A DNA stretch of 64,000 bases from Anaerobiospirillum sp. NML120448 (GCF_023050945.1 NZ_JALKIM010000004.1:33745-97744), one strand, 5' to 3'; shown: positions 26,885 to 37,309, counted from the stretch's first letter. Translations and numbers: made by a program. The notes: a model not told the origin generated them from the sequence alone.

Positions 26885-28429
26885 ATGGCACATATTAGAC
26901 AGATCTTGGCTAATCTTAGTATTAGCGTCTCCGAATTTAAAAAGAACCCTAAAACTGTAGTTAAAGCAGTTAAGAGTGAGCCTATTGCTGTTATTATCAA
27001 CGATAAGCCTGCTTTTTATTGTGTGCCAGCTGATATTCTTGAGTCTCTTTACTCCAAATTCTATGAAATGAATGAGATTCAAAATATTCAGGAACTCAAT
27101 AATGATAGTGATGACCCTGTATGTACAGGTGATGACGACAGTTTTGGCGTACATGATATTTTCCAAACTATTGAGGACGAGCAAGCTGCTAAGATGGCCT
27201 CTAGCGATGACCTAGTTGATCCTATTAAAAACTCTGTTGCCGACCCACTTGATGAAGAAGTTGCTAACAAACTCAATTGTTCCATAGACAACCACCTATT
27301 AGAGAGCAACAATAAAGTTGCCTCTTTAAATGCCCCTAATGCTATGGATCTATCATTTAATGATTTAGGGGAGCAGGATAATATTTCTGGCTTTGATGAG
27401 TTTAATGAAATTGACCCTATTAGGGACGATGGGTTCAATGATAACTTACTGGGCAACTTTGATAATAGCGATAAGGTCAATGACGACCTTAACTATGTAA
27501 GTTCTTTAACTGATATGGACGACTTACGTAGCCCAGGCATTAAGAGCAAGGATGAAAGCCATAGCGAAGCTACTTTAGCTCATGCTGAAAAAGTCGTAAA
27601 ACAAGAGCAGGAAAAAGCAAAGGACACCAAAGCTAGTGACACCATCCATACTGACCAAGTGCCTTGCAACCAAGTGCCTAGTGATGTATCCCCTAGTGAT
27701 GCAAAAGCAAGCAAGTCTAGCAAGGCTAAATTAGCCCCTACTACAGACAACAAGAGCACTAAAGATAGTGGAGCTAAAAAGAGCACTAAAGATGGTGAGC
27801 AAGCAAAAGACTTAGCCCAACCTAAAAAAGAGCTCAATATTGTTCAAGGTACTGACCATAAGATTAGTGCTACTTCTACTAATGCTAGCGCTAATTCTAG
27901 CGCTAGCTCCAAATCAACTAGTACAAGTGCAAGCGCTAGTGCTAGTGCTAGCCCTAGCTCCAAAACAGCTAGTAGCAAAGCAAGTACCACTAAGAGTGAT
28001 GAGACTAAATTAAATATTGATGCAGGCTCTCAAATCCAGAGCAATAAGGACAATAGCCAAAGCTCCAATCAAGTTTGTGAAGTTCTAAGTGATGTTAATG
28101 CCAACAACAACCAAAGCATGCGCAACCTGGTTAGCGGCCCTCACTCTTTTAGCTTGGAGCATGTAGCTAAAACCTACAGCCCTTATAAGCAAAAGAAACT
28201 CTTAGAAAAGCGTCAACAAGAGCTTAAGAAAGAGCAAAAAGCTGAGCATAAAGCCAAGCAAAAAGAACTTAAAAAGCTAGAAAAAGCAGCTAAGTATCTC
28301 AAGCTTGACCCTAAGAGCGTACAAGAGGCTGAGAAAAAGAAAGCTAAAGAACAACACTCTAAAGATGCTAAAAAGAGCAAAAAGAGTAAGTTTGTAAAAT
28401 TAAAACCTGATGATGTTAAGAATGTTTAA
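26885..28429 (+). CDS. Phd/StbD antitoxin-like domain with a long disordered tail
   Basis: 514 residues from the ATG at 26885, which has TGGAG upstream (a TTG five codons earlier is weaker). Residues ~1-62 look like a Phd/YefM-superfamily antitoxin of the StbD type: ANLSISVSEFKKNPKTVVKA, then EPIAVIINDKPAFYCVPADILESLY. The rest is unlike any antitoxin: Asp/Asn-rich (~65-190), then Ser/Lys/Thr/Ala-rich with runs such as SASASASASPSS (~200-400), then a strongly basic, helix-prone Lys/Gln tail (~430-514). No RelE/ParE/Doc-type toxin gene lies within the flanking spaces. The N-terminus may still bind DNA and regulate its own promoter; the tail suggests nucleic acid binding or scaffolding. Function is inferred, not known. 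Confidence 0.6.
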   Translation: MAHIRQILANLSISVSEFKKNPKTVVKAVKSEPIAVIINDKPAFYCVPADILESLYSKFYEMNEIQNIQELNNDSDDPVCTGDDDSFGVHDIFQTIEDEQAAKMASSDDLVDPIKNSVADPLDEEVANKLNCSIDNHLLESNNKVASLNAPNAMDLSFNDLGEQDNISGFDEFNEIDPIRDDGFNDNLLGNFDNSDKVNDDLNYVSSLTDMDDLRSPGIKSKDESHSEATLAHAEKVVKQEQEKAKDTKASDTIHTDQVPCNQVPSDVSPSDAKASKSSKAKLAPTTDNKSTKDSGAKKSTKDGEQAKDLAQPKKELNIVQGTDHKISATSTNASANSSASSKSTSTSASASASASPSSKTASSKASTTKSDETKLNIDAGSQIQSNKDNSQSSNQVCEVLSDVNANNNQSMRNLVSGPHSFSLEHVAKTYSPYKQKKLLEKRQQELKKEQKAEHKAKQKELKKLEKAAKYLKLDPKSVQEAEKKKAKEQHSKDAKKSKKSKFVKLKPDDVKNV

Positions 28430-28452
28430 TTCTTGATAAGAATCTAAACTAA

Positions 28453-28482
28453 AAGCCAAGCCTCCTAGCTTGGCTTTTTTCT
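28453..28482 (+). terminator. Terminator of the antitoxin-domain gene
   Basis: AGCCAAGC/GCTTGGCT (28454-28475) followed by TTTTTTC. Confidence 0.9.
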
Positions 28483-28912
28483 TAGGCTAACAACTAACAA
28501 CACCCCAGCCAATCCTTATTATTAGCCATCTAAAGGAAATACTAATAGGTAAGCCTCTTAGTTAGTAAGCACACCCGAGCCAAAGTAATACCAATAAGCC
28601 TTACCATCAGATTGCCTTTTTGGGATAAACAAGCACCATTAATCCCGATATGTCCTACCCCATCCCATATTGCCTCTAACAAGTATTAAGTGAGGTCAGG
28701 TGCAACAATGTTTGCACTTAAGCGAGTATGCGAGCGGGCGAGCTTGCAAGCAAACCAGAGAGTGAGTGAGTGTACGAGCAAGAGAGCGGGCGCTATAAGC
28801 TTTTAAGACAGAAAGCTTGGAGCCATGTAAGCTTTGAGTCAGGCTTTGGCTTATGTGCTGGTAAGGTAAGGGAGAGAAAAGATAAGAGCTATTAAGATAG
28901 CATTTAGTTAAA
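28482..28912. other. Spacer before tRNA-Ser
   Basis: No ORF is convincing. Bases 28715-28800 are a low-complexity GAGCGGGCGAGC/GAGTGAGTG run. A small hairpin GCTATTAAGATAGC (28888-28901), T-rich on the minus strand, may end the tRNA transcript. Confidence 0.4.
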
Positions 28913-29002
28913 TGGCGGAAAGAGGGGGATTTGAACCCCCGATACCCCGAAAGGTATGCCGCATTTCGAGTGCGGTGCATTCAACCGCTCTGCCATCTTT
29001 CC
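28913..29002 (-). tRNA. tRNA-Ser (anticodon CGA)
   Basis: 90 nt with encoded CCA. Read on the minus strand it begins GGAAAGATGGCAGAGCGG; the anticodon arm is CCGCA-CTCGAAA-TGCGG with anticodon CGA (codon UCG). A long variable arm (ATACC TTTC GGGTAT type) marks class II serine tRNA. The T arm is GGGGGTTCAAATCCCCC and the acceptor stem GGAAAGA/TCTTTCC. Confidence 0.95.
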
Positions 29003-29049
29003 GTGCGTTCTATTATAGGAAAAAACCATTGCAAAGCAAGTCTTTAGGC

Positions 29050-29083
29050 TAAAAAAGAAAGGATGCTAAAAAGCATCCTTTCC
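29050..29083 (-). terminator. Terminator of the PiT transporter gene
   Basis: GAAAGGATGCT/AGCATCCTTTC (29057-29082) followed by six T on the minus strand. Confidence 0.9.
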
Positions 29084-29122
29084 TTTAGGAATTTAATCCA
29101 TTTTAATTAGCAAGCTTAGAGC

Positions 29123-31717
29123 TTACTTATTTTCAGAGCCTTGATCTTGCTGCTCTTTAGTAGCGTCAGCCTTAGCAGCATCCTGGGCAGGAGCGGCCTC
29201 TACAGCAGGCGCAGCTTCCTTAGCAGCCTCTGGAGCTTGAGCTGGAGCGGACTCTACCTCTTGCTTGTCAGATTGCTCTTGGCTAGGCTCATTGCTTGAG
29301 GCTTGAGCGTTAGCAGGAGCGTTAGCTTCTGCCTTGGCATCGGCCTTAGCGTCGGTAGTTGGCTCTTCGTCATCTACTGGAGCGTTAACCATAGCCTCGT
29401 TTTGAGTACGTGAGGTGGTACCAAATACCTGTGAGCGCATTTGTGAATCATTTAAGCTAGGATCAATGCTTGAACCAGCAACGATTTGAGATAAAGCACG
29501 CTCTTGCATAGCCACTGCTACATAGCGGTTAGCTAAGTCACGAATACCCTGTAAGAAGCCTAAGTACATTTCAGCAGAGTGAATAGAAACGTGCTGAGAG
29601 CTAATGATATTAACTAAATCAATTTGTGAACGGTCAATATCACGGTTTAACTTCTTAGCATGCTTTACCATGGCCTCAACATTAGCTGCTGTAGGCTCAG
29701 CGGCCATCTTATGTAAGTCCTTAGAAAGCATGTGTAGACGGGCATTAATGTCCATTAAGCTTGACTGCATCTCACCTTGGAAAATGGTGTGACGGTTAGC
29801 TACGTGGGTTACAGCACGCTCTACCATATATCTAATAGCCTTAGATGCCTCTCTCATATTGGAGAAAGTAAGATAGAAGAAGTGCTTAGCATCATTGGTA
29901 ACTTTACTATCTGTAGTAGCGCTGGTGCTATTAGCTAAAGAATAGTACTCAGAACGTACCTTAGAGATATCGTACTCAATGTTAGATGCCTTGTTAAAGT
30001 CACGACGTAACTTAAACTCATTGTCGTTAAAGAAGTTCTCTAAAGCACGATCAACTACCTCAACTTGAGCATCAAAGTATACAGGTACAGCCTTAGCAAT
30101 GGAGTCGAGTACCTTCTTATTGTCGTCCTTAGCTTCAATAACAGAAACAGTAGTCTCAGAGGCCTTCTCCTTTGTGAAGTTAGTACGAATGATCACAGTG
30201 ATCACGATAAACATCACAATGAAGATAGCAGCATAACCAAAGTTAAAGAATACTAAGCAAACTACAGCACTAGCAGCAAAAGCTGACATAGCGGTTAAGA
30301 ACCAACCAGCAATAACGGTGATCACACCAGAAATACGGTAAACCGCACTTTCACGAGACCAAGCACCATCAGCAAATGAAGTACCCATGGCCACCATGAA
30401 GGTTACATAGGTGGTTGATAATGGAAGCTTTAAAGTGGTTGCAGAGGCAATCAAAATAGAAGCTAATACTAAGTTTACAGAAGCACGTACATAGTCAAAA
30501 GGAAGTGGAGCTTCACCTTTTACTACCGCAGGCTTGATATAGCGAGAGCCAATAAATGCTAATAAGAAAGTAGGTAAAAAGTTCTTAAAAGCACGGGAGA
30601 TACCTAAACCAAAACGAGTTACTACACGGCCTGGAGTAGAGGCACCAAACTGCTCATGCTCACCATGAGTGGAGCTTGAAAGGTTAATAGAGGTTTGAAT
30701 TACACGGTGAGCCTTTTTAGAGGTCCATAAAGTAACCACCATGATAAGACCAGCCAATGCCAAGAAGATGGTATTGGTATGAGTATTATCATTTAAGATC
30801 TCCATATTGATAGAGTGAGGCTCTGGAGAACCTAAATTTAACCAATACATAGCTGAATCTAAAGCAGCTAAAGGAACACCAACGAAGTTAACTAAGTCAT
30901 TACCTGCAAAAGAGAAGGCAAGAGCAAAGGTACCAGCTAAGATAATTACTTTGAAGACATTAAACTTAATTAATACCAAGATTTGACCTAACACAGTTAG
31001 ACCAATGAATAATGACCATAAAATGGTGCTGGTATGTTGATTAATGAACTCAATGTACTCAGGCTTCATGAATGAAGCGCCCTTGGCACCCTTCATTACC
31101 AAGAAGTAGAAAATTGCGGTAATAGAGAAACCGAAGAACACACCGCCTAAATACTTATAAGTATTTTGGAAGCGGAAAGTAAAGAGAACACGTAAAATAA
31201 ACTGTACAAGAGCGCCAGAGAAGAAGGCTACTACTACAGAAACCAAGATGGCTGAAACAATGGTAGCAGCTCTATCGGTCTTAATGTAGTCAAAGATCTC
31301 AGCGTATGACAAACCATCCATGCTTAACTTATAAGCACTAGCCATTACAGCAGCACCTAATAATTCAAACACAATGGATACAGTAGTCGATGTTGGTAAA
31401 CCTAAAGAGTTAAAGGTATTTAACAACAAGACATCAGTCATCATTACAGCACAGAAGATCAGCATGACATCGTAGAAGGAGAAGAGGCTAGGCTCAAACA
31501 TACCACTACGAGCCACTTCCATCATGCCAGATGAGAAGGTAGCACCAATAAGTACACCTAAGGAAGCTACAACAAGGACAACCTGCAGCGGAGCAATACG
31601 ACAACCAACAGCAGAATTAAGGAAGTTTACGGCATCATTGGATACACCTACGAACAAGTCAATACATGCTAATAGGAGTAAAAAGCCAACGAGCACCAAG
31701 AAAATTGTTTCAATCAT
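29123..31717 (-). CDS. PiT-family inorganic phosphate transporter with PhoU-like C-terminal region
   Basis: 864 residues if started at the ATG at 31717 (MIETIFLVLVGF); a GTG four codons earlier is possible and neither has a good ribosome site. The N-terminal ~540 residues form a multi-span inner membrane permease with the PiT signatures GVSNDAVNFLNSAVGCR and, in the second half, FSFAGNDLVNFVGVPLAA, plus GLPTSTTVS and LPLSTTYVTFM loops. This is probably ion-coupled phosphate uptake. Residues ~560-790 are cytosolic helices resembling a PhoU-type regulatory region, as in the longer PiT subclass known from Bacteroidetes and some proteobacteria. The last ~80 residues are an Ala/Glu/Gln-rich disordered tail. 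Single-gene unit. Confidence 0.88.
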   Translation of the reverse strand: MIETIFLVLVGFLLLLACIDLFVGVSNDAVNFLNSAVGCRIAPLQVVLVVASLGVLIGATFSSGMMEVARSGMFEPSLFSFYDVMLIFCAVMMTDVLLLNTFNSLGLPTSTTVSIVFELLGAAVMASAYKLSMDGLSYAEIFDYIKTDRAATIVSAILVSVVVAFFSGALVQFILRVLFTFRFQNTYKYLGGVFFGFSITAIFYFLVMKGAKGASFMKPEYIEFINQHTSTILWSLFIGLTVLGQILVLIKFNVFKVIILAGTFALAFSFAGNDLVNFVGVPLAALDSAMYWLNLGSPEPHSINMEILNDNTHTNTIFLALAGLIMVVTLWTSKKAHRVIQTSINLSSSTHGEHEQFGASTPGRVVTRFGLGISRAFKNFLPTFLLAFIGSRYIKPAVVKGEAPLPFDYVRASVNLVLASILIASATTLKLPLSTTYVTFMVAMGTSFADGAWSRESAVYRISGVITVIAGWFLTAMSAFAASAVVCLVFFNFGYAAIFIVMFIVITVIIRTNFTKEKASETTVSVIEAKDDNKKVLDSIAKAVPVYFDAQVEVVDRALENFFNDNEFKLRRDFNKASNIEYDISKVRSEYYSLANSTSATTDSKVTNDAKHFFYLTFSNMREASKAIRYMVERAVTHVANRHTIFQGEMQSSLMDINARLHMLSKDLHKMAAEPTAANVEAMVKHAKKLNRDIDRSQIDLVNIISSQHVSIHSAEMYLGFLQGIRDLANRYVAVAMQERALSQIVAGSSIDPSLNDSQMRSQVFGTTSRTQNEAMVNAPVDDEEPTTDAKADAKAEANAPANAQASSNEPSQEQSDKQEVESAPAQAPEAAKEAAPAVEAAPAQDAAKADATKEQQDQGSENK

Positions 31718-33258
31718 AAAATGATTCACTTTAAAAAGGCGCTAAATATTAGCCTTTGCTAAATAAAGCCTTCAGTAAATTATCAATTTAGCAGCGCTTA
31801 CTAACAGTATTAGCAACTTATTGGAGATAAGTTTTCAAAGCATAGCTAACTAAATAAACAGACATACCAAAGTGATGCCTTATTACAGCTTAGGAGCATA
31901 TTAGGCAATTTTACGCATTCTAAAGAAAGTTCAATCTAAAACTCTTAGCCTTAAGATTTTCAGAAAGGTTTTCTAAAGACCTGTAATAGAGAAAATCTTA
32001 ACACAGGCAAAAAAGTTGCTGCAAAGATTAGCAAGCGATTGTTAAGTTTTTGTTAAGAATATTTATGCTTTGTTAAGTGATATTTTTTTAAGGCGCTTAG
32101 CAAAAACAGCCCTCATAAATGTTAATGATTTTTTAATTTTCTTGGTTTAATTTCCTTTAAAACTACTGTTAAACGCCCGCACCTACGGCACTTTTGAAAA
32201 TTGCATTCATAAATTTGTTCGCTTCATTAATGGTATGTAAGTTAGCAAATTACCATCTGCTGGCAATTTTTTAATCTAGTGCCTTTATTCCTATTTATCT
32301 CACAAGCATTATTAAAAACTTGTCTCTTTGTTATGAAAAATAAAAAGCAGAATAAATGCCCCTAAAATTCCTTAAAAACTACTCTCTAGCAATCCCAAAA
32401 AGCGCATAGTTAGCCCTTTGTTTTAAGACCAAATTAATGAGCTAGGTTGGCATTTTTGCAATTAGTATTAGAAGAACTAATATTAGTATTAGCCCTCTTT
32501 ACCAATTTAAAGACTTTTACACAAAATTTAATATTAACAACTTTATGTTTACACACTGGAAAATATTTAAAGTTTTATAGAGATCAAATTTTTAAAACTT
32601 ACAATTTGTTCTTATGACCAAATTCCAGTAGCACACAGCATTTTTGCTTTATTACACTTTTAGTACTTAATAAGATTGTTTGACAGTACACAGGTTTTTG
32701 CCTAAAGTATATCCAGGCTTTAGACCCTTAAATTTCAAAAAAGGCTAATTTAGGCTATTTTTCTGGCTCTTAAGCTACCTAAAAAACAGCTATCTTTCAT
32801 TTTCATCTAATTAAGGCATTACTTTAACCGTAAGCGAATAATCCTTGCTAACAACGCTGCTCTTAAAATCATGCTATTGGCTGCAAATTAAAGTTAGTTG
32901 TTTTAAAAAAATTTTAATTTCAATTTAATTTAGGTCATAAGTTTTTGTGCTCCAATAGCACGGCTTAACCTAAACACCACCAGCTTTTGTGCATGAATAT
33001 TTAAAATACATGCTTTGTTAACAACTATTAAAAGCTGGCACTTTTACCCTTGTGAATAAGTACTACTATATGTTTGTCTGACCTGACAAAGATGCAGCCT
33101 GCTGTTAGCTCTTTGTCGTTGCTATTTAATACAGATTCAGATCTATAAGTTGCCTATAATCAAGATAAATGTAGCCTTGGACAGTAATAGCAACTATATG
33201 ACAAATATTGGTGGCACTGTGCACAACAGCTTTATGCTGTGTAGTACAGGAGATTTTG
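31718..33258. other. 1.5 kb AT-rich gap between the PiT and corA genes
   Basis: No frame here has coding character. One promoter-like element reads rightward: TTGACA (32680-32685), 17 bp, TAAAGT (32703-32708), about 550 bp before corA. I found no clear magnesium-sensing leader or repeat. Confidence 0.45.
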
Positions 33259-34209
33259 ATGATTACAGCTTGCCAACTCTACGATGACAACAGCCTCTCC
33301 ATTGTTAAAGTAACAGCTGGAGATGCCTTACCCTCTGATGTAATTTGGCTTGACGTTCATCAACCCACCCAAGAAGAAAGTGATTGGTTAGAAAAACTAT
33401 TCGTTGAGGATGTTCCAGACGAAGACGAGATGGATGACTTAGAGTCTTCCTCCCGTTTTAGAATTGGAGCTGACGGCGTTCATATTCTCTCATTATTCCC
33501 ACAACGCTCTGCTAATGACACCCGTGGTGTGAATATGTCTTTTATTATGCGCAAGAACCTCCTAATCTCATTTAGAGAGGATGACATTTCTATTGTTCGT
33601 TTATTGCGCTATCAAATCCGCTTTGGCAAAGCAGATATCCGTTCAGCCTTAGATATTTTGCTGCAATTACAAGATTTAAAAGTTGATCAACTATCTGACT
33701 TAATCGAAGATGCTTATGGCGTTTTGGATGAGACTGCAGATCAAATTTTATCTGATGAGAGCGTAGAAGATACCTTAAGAGAGCTAGTACGCCAAGAGGA
33801 ATTAAATGGTCAAATCTTGCAAGCACTTTACGATACTCGCCGTGCCTTGCGCTTTATTAAAAAGTCCTTTGAAACTACTTTAGATGATAAGCAAGAACGT
33901 AGTATTGATGAGGTTTTAAACGATATTGAATCCATTTTGCCTCACACTCAGTTCTTATCTAATAAGATTAACTTCCAGCTAGAGGCCTCTATGGGCTATA
34001 CCAACCATAAACAGAATAAGATTATTAAGATCTTCTCTGTGGCTGCTGTAGTGTTCATGCCTCCAACTTGGATTGCTAGCTTATATGGTATGAACTTTGA
34101 GCACATGCCTGAGCTTAAATGGGAATATGGCTACCCACTTTCTATCTTATTGATGTTCGTTTCAGCCGCTTTAACCTACCTATTCTTCCGTAAGAAAGGT
34201 TGGCTCTAG
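33259..34209 (+). CDS. corA: Magnesium/cobalt transporter CorA
   Basis: 316 residues from the ATG at 33259 (AGGAG seven bases upstream), exactly the E. coli length; the upstream frame extension has no support. A large acidic cytosolic funnel (~1-240) is followed by two membrane helices. The pore signature YGMN is in YGMNFEHMPELKWEYGYP near the C-terminus, which ends in a basic RKKGWL like E. coli CorA. It forms a homopentameric Mg2+ channel in the inner membrane. Single gene with its own terminator. Confidence 0.95.
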   Translation: MITACQLYDDNSLSIVKVTAGDALPSDVIWLDVHQPTQEESDWLEKLFVEDVPDEDEMDDLESSSRFRIGADGVHILSLFPQRSANDTRGVNMSFIMRKNLLISFREDDISIVRLLRYQIRFGKADIRSALDILLQLQDLKVDQLSDLIEDAYGVLDETADQILSDESVEDTLRELVRQEELNGQILQALYDTRRALRFIKKSFETTLDDKQERSIDEVLNDIESILPHTQFLSNKINFQLEASMGYTNHKQNKIIKIFSVAAVVFMPPTWIASLYGMNFEHMPELKWEYGYPLSILLMFVSAALTYLFFRKKGWL

Positions 34210-34241
34210 CAAAGCTAAAAACCATAACTTTGCAAAGCACC

Positions 34242-34290
34242 AGCACCATAGCGCCCCTATTTCTACTTTAGACGGCCTATGGTGCTTTTC
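34242..34290 (+). terminator. Terminator of corA
   Basis: AGCACCATAG/CTATGGTGCT (34242-34286) followed by TTTTC. The remaining spacer to fliD (to 35047) is AT-rich and carries only the flagellar promoter below. Confidence 0.75.
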
Positions 34291-34931
34291 ATTAAGAATC
34301 ACCCATCCCCCATTACCCGTTAAAAGCAGCTTACCTTTAGAGCGTCTCTGCTTAACACCAAGCAACACAAAGCAAAGCAAACAACATCGCAACGCAAGCT
34401 AACCCCAGCATATAGTTTAGTATCAATGCATTATATCTATTTCTTTTCACCAAATACTTTAAATAGATATGACAATAATTTTGCCGCTATGGCTTTATTT
34501 ATAAGTAGCCATTACTTAAGCCCAAATTAAAAGCAACTTTTACCGTTAATGACATTGCGTATTATGCGTGGTCAAGAATCGTTTAAATACGCCATTTGTG
34601 CGAATTTTAGTAACATCTAAGCATAGTCTAAGCTTGATTATTTATACTGTTGGCTCAAATCTTGAATTTAAGCTAACAAAAAGAATCTGAGTACGAGCTT
34701 TTTTCTAAGTTAATATCATTTATCTTGGTTGCTATTGAGCCAATAAATCCGATATTTACAGTATTTAAGCCAGCTTAAATTATTAGAATAAAGCTCTTTT
34801 CTTTATAGCTTTACTATGAGGTTTTTTGCTATAAACTGGCAGATTCAATAAAAATGTTAGTAAAAAGTTTTAAAGTTAATTTTTTGCCTTTTTGGCAAAA
34901 TTTTTTAACAAAAAAGCTCTTATAAATGGGC

Positions 34932-34958
34932 TAAAGATCAATTTTTATTAACCGTTAA
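34932..34958 (+). promoter_or_regulatory. FliA (sigma-28) promoter of fliD
   Basis: TAAAGATC, an 11-bp spacer, then ACCGTTAA, against the consensus TAAAGTTT-N11-GCCGATAA (6 of 8 in each box, exact spacing). It lies 89 bp before fliD, a standard FliA-dependent late flagellar gene. Confidence 0.7.
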
Positions 34959-35047
34959 TCTAGTAAAGCGCTTATGTTTTTGAACATAAGTTTAGTACTC
35001 AATTTTCTAGCATCAGCTAGACATGTGCGAATTTTTAGGAGTGCAAA

Positions 35048-36469
35048 ATGGCATCTGGTATTACTTCCGCTGGTTCCGCTTCAGGCATGGACTTTGAGTC
35101 CATTATTGCTGCGTCGGTTCAAGCTAAAAAGGCCTCAATTGGCAAAACTCTTAACACCCGTAAAGAAGAGAACAACATTGCTATCTCTGGTGTGGGCAAG
35201 TTAAAGAGTGCTTTAGAGGCATTCCAAAAGTCTATTAAGGCTTTAACTGAAGACAATGGCTTTAATACTCGTAAGGTAACTACTGACTTACCAACCGAGA
35301 ATCCATACTTCTCTGTATCCACCAAGGATGACGCCACCAACGGCTCATACGATATTGCTGTAACTCAAATTGCAAAGAACGAGAAGCTCTCTCAAGAGTT
35401 CGATTCTAATGCTAAGTTTGAAAAGGGTAAGCTTACCATTACTTTACCTCCAGTAAAGAATGAAGACGGCTCCACTACCCCACGTGAGTTCACTATTGAT
35501 ATCGCTGATGATGACAACATTGCTTCTATTCGTAAGAAGATCAATAACAATGACTTTGGCGTAACTGCAACTACCGTTCAATTAGGTAACGGTAAGACCA
35601 AGCTCGTAATTGACTCTGGCATGTCAGGTGACGAAGGCAACATCAAGATGAAGTTTGATGGTGCTACAGGTGGTAACAGCGACAAATTTAATGTTGATTC
35701 TGATAGCAACCCTTCAGCTAAAGGCTGGACTGTAGAGCAAGGTCAGAATGCTAAGATCACTGTAGACGGTCAGGAACTTACCTCTCAGAGCAATGAGTTC
35801 CGTGATGTGATCTCTGGTATTACTATCAACGTAAATCGTCTCTCTAAGGACGATGGCAAGGGTGGTTTTGAGACTAACAACGTTCAAATTTCAGCTGACG
35901 TAGACAAGGTTACTGAAAAGATGAACGCATTCGTTAACGCTTATAACACCTTAATGAGCACCATGGATGGCTTATACAAGCACAACACCTATACCGATGG
36001 TCAAAACAACTATGACGGTGGTGAGCTTGCTGGTGACTCCATGTTACGTGGTTTAACCTCTCAAATTCAAAACATGATGTCATCCGTACAGGGTAACAAG
36101 AGTGGCTTAGATATTTACTCTGTGGGTATTAAGATCGCTAACGATGGCACCATGTCCTTAGACTCCACCAAGTTTAAGGAGAACATTAACGATAACTTCA
36201 ACGCCTTAGTTAACTTATTCTCTGGCGATGACGGTGTCTTAACTGAGCTTAACAAGACTGTTGATGAGTACACCAAGAGCAACGGTATCTTATCTTCACG
36301 TGAAGATGAGTTAAATGCTAAGAAGAAGAACTATGAGGCTGAAGAGTCTCGCAATGCTGTCTATCTTGAGGAGTACGAGGCTAACTTACGTCAGCGTTAT
36401 GCTCGCTTAGATAATACTATTGCAGGCTACAATAGCTCTCTCAACTACTTAATGTCTGCCTTAGGTTAA
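35048..36469 (+). CDS. fliD: Flagellar filament cap protein FliD
   Basis: 473 residues. The N-terminal FliD_N domain opens with ASGITSAGSASGMDFESIIAA, typical for the cap protein, and contains a coiled coil (~30-70). The C-terminal FliD_C domain has KVTEKMNAFVNAYNTLMSTM and ends with a coiled coil and YNSSLNYLMSALG. It forms the cap that folds flagellin at the filament tip and is exported by the flagellar type III system. AGGAG lies before the ATG. Unlike in enterics, no fliS, fliT or fliC follows, so flagellar genes are scattered. Confidence 0.93.
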   Translation: MASGITSAGSASGMDFESIIAASVQAKKASIGKTLNTRKEENNIAISGVGKLKSALEAFQKSIKALTEDNGFNTRKVTTDLPTENPYFSVSTKDDATNGSYDIAVTQIAKNEKLSQEFDSNAKFEKGKLTITLPPVKNEDGSTTPREFTIDIADDDNIASIRKKINNNDFGVTATTVQLGNGKTKLVIDSGMSGDEGNIKMKFDGATGGNSDKFNVDSDSNPSAKGWTVEQGQNAKITVDGQELTSQSNEFRDVISGITINVNRLSKDDGKGGFETNNVQISADVDKVTEKMNAFVNAYNTLMSTMDGLYKHNTYTDGQNNYDGGELAGDSMLRGLTSQIQNMMSSVQGNKSGLDIYSVGIKIANDGTMSLDSTKFKENINDNFNALVNLFSGDDGVLTELNKTVDEYTKSNGILSSREDELNAKKKNYEAEESRNAVYLEEYEANLRQRYARLDNTIAGYNSSLNYLMSALG

Positions 36470-36532
36470 TCTAAACACTGGTTATAAATCTTTAAGATTT
36501 GTAACCTAGCACTAGATTCGCACAATTATTCC

Positions 36533-36567
36533 GCCCTAAAGCTTTTATCAAAGGCTTTAGGGCTATT
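36533..36567 (+). terminator. Terminator of fliD
   Basis: GCCCTAAAGC/GCTTTAGGGC (36533-36563) with a short T tail (TATTTC). Confidence 0.7.
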
Positions 36568-37019
36568 TCATTATTGTCTCCCCTAAAACCCCCACTCATA
36601 TTTAACTCAATCAATCTCTTACCATCATCACTACTGTTTCCCCCTCATTAACTATCGCCTGCTGCTTTACTAGCTTTTACTGACTAAATCCTAAAAGCAT
36701 GACCGCTCTATCTTGACCAGCTAATTTAGCAAGCTAACCCCACTCTTAACACAAACCATCTGAAAAAATACACAATAAAGATCAGTAAGTTAAAGGTAAG
36801 GTCTATAGCTTCGACAGATAGGCATTACCTTATTGGACTGTCTATTCTTAGCAATTAGCCAAGATTACATCAACAATCGACAGCTGCACACATAAGCGTA
36901 TTGTAGCGATTGGAACAAACGCAGCTTTGTGCAGCTGAGTGCCTTTGAAAGCATCTCATATGAGCATTAATAAACCTTAAGCATTCTGAGCACAAATAAA
37001 AGGAGAAAAGCTACAGTTA

Positions 37020-37305
37020 AGCGATGAGCAGTCATTCATAGTGTATACATAGCGTAGAGGAGTTAAGCACAGTGCAGCTTAGCTTAGCGCAGTAAAGCAA
37101 AGCAAAGCTTAACGCAGCGGAGTGGACTGGAGTGAAGTGAAGTGAAGTGAAGCTTAACGCAGTGGACTGAACGCAGCCAGCGCAGTGGAGCTGAGCGACA
37201 GCAGCACAGCTAAGTGCTGCTTAGCAGAGCTGAGCGCAGCCAGCGCAGTGGAACGCAGTGGAGCTGAGCTGTGCGCAGCGCAGCTGTGCGCAGCGGAGTG
37301 TGAGG
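37020..37305. repeat. Purine-rich degenerate repeat block
   Basis: Imperfect copies of GCGCAGTGGAGCTGAGC and AAGTGAAGTG dominate this stretch, which is strongly purine-rich on the plus strand and GC-rich for the window. CAGCGCAGTGGA occurs repeatedly. The open frame across part of it is compositional. Bases 36570-37019 are ordinary AT-rich spacer without a gene. Confidence 0.75.
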
Positions 37306-37309
37306 GCAT

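Noticed and set aside
26861..27184. Minus-strand 107-residue frame as a toxin partner
   Set aside because: It overlaps the start of the antitoxin-domain gene on the opposite strand, has no ribosome site and no toxin motif.
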